Source: Bacillota bacterium (lineage in GTDB: Bacteria; Bacillota; Clostridia; Lachnospirales; Cellulosilyticaceae). From it: DNA of 10,307 bases. The stretch is taken from NCBI GenBank assembly GCA_023415525.1, contig JAEZKI010000079.1, forward strand, positions 1 through 10,307, in the 5' to 3' direction. Positions 7,348-10,307 of this stretch are shown here, piece by piece; within the stretch, counting starts at the first letter, position 1, and each line of letters begins with the position of its first letter. Position numbers and translations under genes: made by a program. A model generated the notes under the pieces. It saw only the letters and a list, made by a program, of their open reading frames with translations, ran no database searches and had not been told where the DNA came from.

Positions 7348-8202
7348 ATGTATATAGAAAAGGATAAGAGGGAGCTACCTAAAGCCTATCCTTTTGATAT
7401 AGGCTACTTTATAGCAAAGAGAGAGGATAATACACCAGAATCTTATCATTGGCATAGTTTTCTTGAAATAACCTATGTGGAAGAAGGAAAAGGCTGTTTC
7501 TATGTCAACGGTAAGACCTATGAAATGGAAGCAGGAGATGTTATTATCTTTAATCAGACAGAGCCTCATGGGTGGCGCGCACGAGATGAAAAGATGGTTT
7601 TATTGGTATTGGTTTTTTCACCTCAGTTTATAGCAGATAAAACGAATTTATTTGACGAAGACTATCTCATTCCTTTTAAAGAGAGAGGAAGCTACTTTAA
7701 AAATAAAGTGGCTAAGAAAGAACAACACACCCCTTCTATTGCTACTCTTTTAAAAAATATTTATGAGGAAAATCAGAAAAAAGCTTTAGGTTTTCGGTTA
7801 ATGATTAAAGTAGAAATCCTCCATATTTTAACCATTTTGATTCGTCATTATGAAGTAGAAGGAGAAGCACGAGAACTTCTTTCTAAGCAAGGAAAGGAAA
7901 TGCGAAGGCTAGAAGAAGCCTTTCACTATATTAAAGACAACTATACACGAAAAATAACTTTAGAGGCAGTAGCTCAGATTGCTTGTATGAGCCCCAGTTA
8001 TTTTTCAAGCTATTTTAAAAAGGTAACGGGACAAAGCTTTAAAGAATATGTCATTGCTATGCGCTTAAAAAGAGCAGAAGAGCTTCTTAGCACCACGACA
8101 ATGAGTAGCTTAGAGGTAGCAAATAGCTGTGGCTTTTCCAATATGGCGAACTTCTACCACCTTTATAAGAAGTATAAAGGACATACCCCAAAAGAGACTT
8201 AA
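7348..8202 (+). CDS. AraC-family transcriptional regulator with N-terminal cupin domain
   Basis: A 284-residue one-component regulator. The N-terminal cupin sugar-binding domain spans ~15-95, with HWHSFLEITYVEEGKG, MEAGDVIIFNQTEPHGW and nearby beta strands. The C-terminal DNA-binding domain (~186-284) has two helix-turn-helix units: ITLEAVAQIACMSPSYFSSYF and SSLEVANSCGFSNMANFYHLY, followed by KKYKGHTPKE. The protein stops right after TPKET, just short of the usual family ending (P-x-E-Y-R plus a few residues); a mild C-terminal shortening that spares both helix-turn-helix units. AGGTGG (7333-7338) precedes the ATG by 9 bp. It sits between the transport operon and the dehydrogenase/glycosidase pair, so it probably controls one or both in response to a sugar. 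It is distinct from the response regulator expected for the kinase, as it has no receiver domain. Confidence 0.93.
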   Translation: MYIEKDKRELPKAYPFDIGYFIAKREDNTPESYHWHSFLEITYVEEGKGCFYVNGKTYEMEAGDVIIFNQTEPHGWRARDEKMVLLVLVFSPQFIADKTNLFDEDYLIPFKERGSYFKNKVAKKEQHTPSIATLLKNIYEENQKKALGFRLMIKVEILHILTILIRHYEVEGEARELLSKQGKEMRRLEEAFHYIKDNYTRKITLEAVAQIACMSPSYFSSYFKKVTGQSFKEYVIAMRLKRAEELLSTTTMSSLEVANSCGFSNMANFYHLYKKYKGHTPKET

Positions 8203-8234
8203 GAGTTTTGAGGCTATAAAATACAAAGTCTATC

Positions 8235-8263
8235 TTGAATCATGAGAGAGTACCTCATAAAAA
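8235..8263 (+). promoter_or_regulatory. Weak candidate promoter upstream of the dehydrogenase gene
   Basis: TTGAAT (8235-8240) and TAAAAA (8258-8263) are 17 bp apart; each matches consensus at four of six positions. A start near 8270 would give a leader of about 90 nt containing the whole hairpin at 8295-8351. In AT-rich DNA such a match can arise by chance. Confidence 0.25.
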
Positions 8264-8294
8264 AGCAGAGAAAGAACATAAAAAAACAGACGAA

Positions 8295-8359
8295 TTTTCT
8301 TACTCCTAGGGCTTATGATGAAGGCATACATAAACCCTAGGGGTAAGGAGGTTTTTTTT
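8295..8359 (+). promoter_or_regulatory. Long hairpin that masks a ribosome binding site, followed by T8
   Basis: Bases 8301-8317 (TACTCCTAGGGCTTATG) pair with 8329-8345 (CATAAACCCTAGGGGTA) through 17 positions with one G-U pair and one C-A mismatch, around an 11-nt loop. Pairing continues outward: TTTTCT (8295-8300) against AGGAGG (8346-8351), with three G-U pairs, giving about 23 positions. The dehydrogenase Shine-Dalgarno AAGGAGG is thus wholly in the 3' arm. Eight T residues (8352-8359) and then the ATG follow at once. The shape fits an intrinsic terminator for the upstream regulator gene and also a translation-blocking hairpin. As DNA it is also a large palindrome around CCTAGG that a protein could bind. 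Confidence 0.7.
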
Positions 8360-9505
8360 ATGAAAAATGGTAAATGGGTATTGGGTGTACTGGGTTTGGG
8401 CGAAGGAAGAAGTATTATTTCTGCAGCATTGCAAAGTGAATATTATGAGCTAGGTAAGATTTGTGATCTCAATGAAGAGCTTTGCAAAAAGCGCATAGCA
8501 GAATTTGGATTAATGGGTGGTTATACCACTAAGTATAAGGACTTATTAGAAGATGAAGGGATAGATATTATAGGGATTTACACACCAGATGCCTTTCATT
8601 TAGAGCATATCAAAGCAGCTCTTTTACATGGCAAACATGTCATTTGCACAAAGCCTGTTCTTATTGGATTAGAAGGAGCAAAAGAGCTTTTAGAATGTCA
8701 GGAACAAACAGGAAAGAGGGTTTTCATCGGTCAAAGCACCCGATTTTTTGAATCCATTATAAAACAGCGAGAAGCTTTTGAAAGGGGTAAAATTGGGGAG
8801 CTTGTTAGTGTAGAGTCTCACTATAAGAGTGATTCAAGATGGTTTTTGGAGAGGTCTTGGAGCAAGGAGGCGGGATTTTCTTGGATGTACAACTTTATGA
8901 TTCATGCAGTAGATCTAGCAGCCTGGTATTTACCCCATATAGAGGAAGTATTTGGATATGGTGTGGTAAGCCCTAACACAACGGCCTTCGGCCTAAATGT
9001 AGAGGATACACTGACTTTTCTAGCAAAGGATGCCAGTGGCTCTTATGCCACGATAGAAGGCGCCTATGGAACACCATGTTTAAATAGTGATGTAGAATTT
9101 CCTATTGAGTGTACCTTGAGAGGGACAACAGGTATATCCAGAGGAGGATATAATCGCTTAAGATATTATGAGAAAGTGCTTAAGGTGCAGGTGCCACAAG
9201 ATAAACCTTGTTATGCCTTAGATGCTAAGGTAGAGGATTTTTATGATGACAAAATATATTCTTTTGAGGAGAAATGTAAGTACTATTTTAGGTTTGAAGG
9301 AGAAACCCACCATGCGGGGGAATATCAAAATTATATTGATTATTTTGCAAAGGAACTTGCAGCCCATAGAATACCTAAACCAGATTTAAAAGAAGGTATT
9401 TATACAATTGCTATTATGGAAGCTATGCATCGCTCTTTAAAGACAGGTAAGCCTATAAAGGTTAGGACACTTTTGGAGGAGTATGGTCTAGAGGAAGTAA
9501 AATAA
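8360..9505 (+). CDS. Gfo/Idh/MocA-family NAD(P)-dependent sugar dehydrogenase
   Basis: A 381-residue oxidoreductase. The N-terminal Rossmann domain has GVLGLGEGRS (~9-18), IIGIYTPDAFHLEHIKAAL and ICTKPV (~95-100), where Lys98 is the usual catalytic Lys but Thr97 replaces the Glu of the common EKP motif. The C-terminal domain carries the family signature around His182 in NFMIHAVDLAAW, with Asp185. Members oxidise or epimerise sugars, inositols and their derivatives. The start chosen is the ATG at 8360, with TAAGGAGG 8 bp upstream; an in-frame ATG at 8315 lies inside the hairpin stem and has no Shine-Dalgarno site. It is followed 80 bp later by the GH31 gene with no terminator between, so the two probably form an operon. 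The exact substrate is unknown; oxidation of the sugar released by the GH31 enzyme is a reasonable guess. Confidence 0.9.
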   Translation: MKNGKWVLGVLGLGEGRSIISAALQSEYYELGKICDLNEELCKKRIAEFGLMGGYTTKYKDLLEDEGIDIIGIYTPDAFHLEHIKAALLHGKHVICTKPVLIGLEGAKELLECQEQTGKRVFIGQSTRFFESIIKQREAFERGKIGELVSVESHYKSDSRWFLERSWSKEAGFSWMYNFMIHAVDLAAWYLPHIEEVFGYGVVSPNTTAFGLNVEDTLTFLAKDASGSYATIEGAYGTPCLNSDVEFPIECTLRGTTGISRGGYNRLRYYEKVLKVQVPQDKPCYALDAKVEDFYDDKIYSFEEKCKYYFRFEGETHHAGEYQNYIDYFAKELAAHRIPKPDLKEGIYTIAIMEAMHRSLKTGKPIKVRTLLEEYGLEEVK

Positions 9506-9585
9506 GTACAAAATGAGAGAAAGATAGGCTATAGACATTCTGCCTTGAAGGATGCTACTATGCAAATAAAAGGGGGAGGTTAGAA

Positions 9586-10307
9586 ATGAACATTATTAGC
9601 TATAGTTGTAAGGGACAAAAGATAGACTTCATATTGCAGCAAGGTAAGATGCGTATTGAAATAAAAAGAGAGGATATTTTTAGATGTATCTATACAAAAA
9701 AAGAGGATTTCAAAGATACCCCGCTTATTATTGGCCAACAGAAGCCTCTAGAAGTTGCTTACAGTATAAATGAAACAGACGAGGCTATTTGGATTGAGAC
9801 AAAGCGTATAAAGCTTCAAATAAGCAAGGAAGATGGACTCTTTACTTGGTATGAACAAGGAACTTCAAAGCTTTACTTACAGGAAGGTGAGAAAAGCCTA
9901 GCTGATACAGACATTATTCACTATACAACAGGTGGTGAAGAGCCTATCATCCATCGGGTTAAAACGGTAGATGGTGAACGAAATTTTATTCGTAATTTGG
10001 CCCCTGTAGTAGATCGTAAGGCTTTTAGAGGCAAGTTATCTTTTAAATGGCAAGATGATGAGGGAATTTATGGATTAGGACAGGGAGAGGAAGGAATTTA
10101 TAATTACCGTGGACATAATCAATATCTTTATCAACATAATATGCGGATTCCTATACCCTTCTTTGTATCTTCAAAGTGCTATGGGATCTTAATGGATTGC
10201 TGTTCTCTAATGACCTTTAATGATGATTGTAATGGCTCTTATCTATTTATGGATGCAATTGAAGAAATGGATTATTATTTTATAGGTGGTCATGGACTAG
10301 ATGAAGT
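9586..10307 (+). CDS. GH31-family alpha-glycosidase, 3' end missing
   Basis: An open frame starts at ATG 9586, with AGGGGGAGG (9571-9579) 6 bp upstream, and runs off the window after 240 codons without a stop. Residues ~160-215 are diagnostic of the GH31 N-terminal galactose-mutarotase-like domain: GIYGLGQGEEGIYNYRG (YGLGQ at 162-166), then LYQHNMRIPIPFFVSSKCYGILMD. The catalytic barrel and its Asp nucleophile lie beyond the window. Family enzymes cut alpha-linked glucose, xylose or related sugars, commonly as alpha-glucosidase or alpha-xylosidase. There is no signal peptide (MNIISYSCKGQ...), so it acts inside the cell on imported oligosaccharides or glycosides. It is probably co-transcribed with the dehydrogenase gene. 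Subfamily and linkage cannot be decided from this part. Confidence 0.88.
   Translation, partial: MNIISYSCKGQKIDFILQQGKMRIEIKREDIFRCIYTKKEDFKDTPLIIGQQKPLEVAYSINETDEAIWIETKRIKLQISKEDGLFTWYEQGTSKLYLQEGEKSLADTDIIHYTTGGEEPIIHRVKTVDGERNFIRNLAPVVDRKAFRGKLSFKWQDDEGIYGLGQGEEGIYNYRGHNQYLYQHNMRIPIPFFVSSKCYGILMDCCSLMTFNDDCNGSYLFMDAIEEMDYYFIGGHGLDE

Noticed and set aside
8242..8258. Small hairpin ATGAG/CTCAT after the regulator gene as its terminator
   Set aside because: Only a 5-bp stem, followed by A rather than T residues on the + strand; the hairpin with T8 at 8295-8359 is a far better candidate.
8315..8359. ATG at 8315 as start of the dehydrogenase gene
   Set aside because: It is in the hairpin stem, has no Shine-Dalgarno site, and would add residues unlike the family. 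The ATG at 8360 has a strong site 8 bp upstream.
9532..9561. Separate promoter for the GH31 gene (TAGACA, 18 bp, TACTAT)
   Set aside because: The -10 matches at only four positions, the spacing is 18 bp, and the dehydrogenase and GH31 genes look co-transcribed with no terminator between them.

Overview
The window reads as a carbohydrate sensing, uptake and catabolism locus of a low-GC Gram-positive bacterium, most likely an anaerobic member of the Clostridia (Lachnospirales-like). The grounds are AT-rich DNA, strong purine-rich Shine-Dalgarno sites (AGGAGG or GGGGG type) before almost every gene, a lipoprotein solute-binding protein, and a YesM/LytS-type histidine kinase beside a ribose-type ABC transporter. 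I cannot fix genus or species from the sequence alone. All ten genes are on the + strand; two run off the window edges.

Region 1 (1-2160) is the sensing module. It holds the 3' part of a membrane histidine kinase and, 11 bp on, a membrane-anchored sugar-binding-type protein. A perfect 16-bp stem terminator closes the module. The expected response regulator is not in the window and probably lies upstream.

Region 2 (2208-7227) is an uptake and processing operon: a sugar-binding lipoprotein, a hairpin that probably lowers expression of the following genes, a two-domain RbsA-type ATPase, one RbsC-type permease, a UroD-superfamily protein with the zinc-site pattern of corrinoid methyltransferases (not a haem-pathway enzyme), and an L-rhamnose mutarotase (RhaM/RhaU family). 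The mutarotase suggests that the sugar is L-rhamnose, L-fucose or a related deoxysugar.

Region 3 (7228-10307) has an AraC-family regulator with its own extended -10 promoter, then a Gfo/Idh/MocA dehydrogenase and the 5' part of a GH31 alpha-glycosidase. Between the regulator and the dehydrogenase is a long hairpin. Its 3' arm contains the dehydrogenase Shine-Dalgarno site and it is followed at once by eight T residues and the start codon, so it could act as terminator, translational switch, or both. This is the most unusual regulatory feature seen.

Working model (inference): a glycoside is cut by the GH31 enzyme; the released sugar is sensed by the anchored binding protein and kinase, imported by the ABC system, brought to the right anomer by the mutarotase, and oxidised or otherwise processed by the dehydrogenase. 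The UroD-like protein has no obvious place in a standard deoxysugar pathway. No isomerase, kinase or aldolase is present in the window. No gene-free stretch exceeds 300 bases; the longest is about 157 bases (8203-8359). I saw no RNA genes, insertion sequences or CRISPR arrays.
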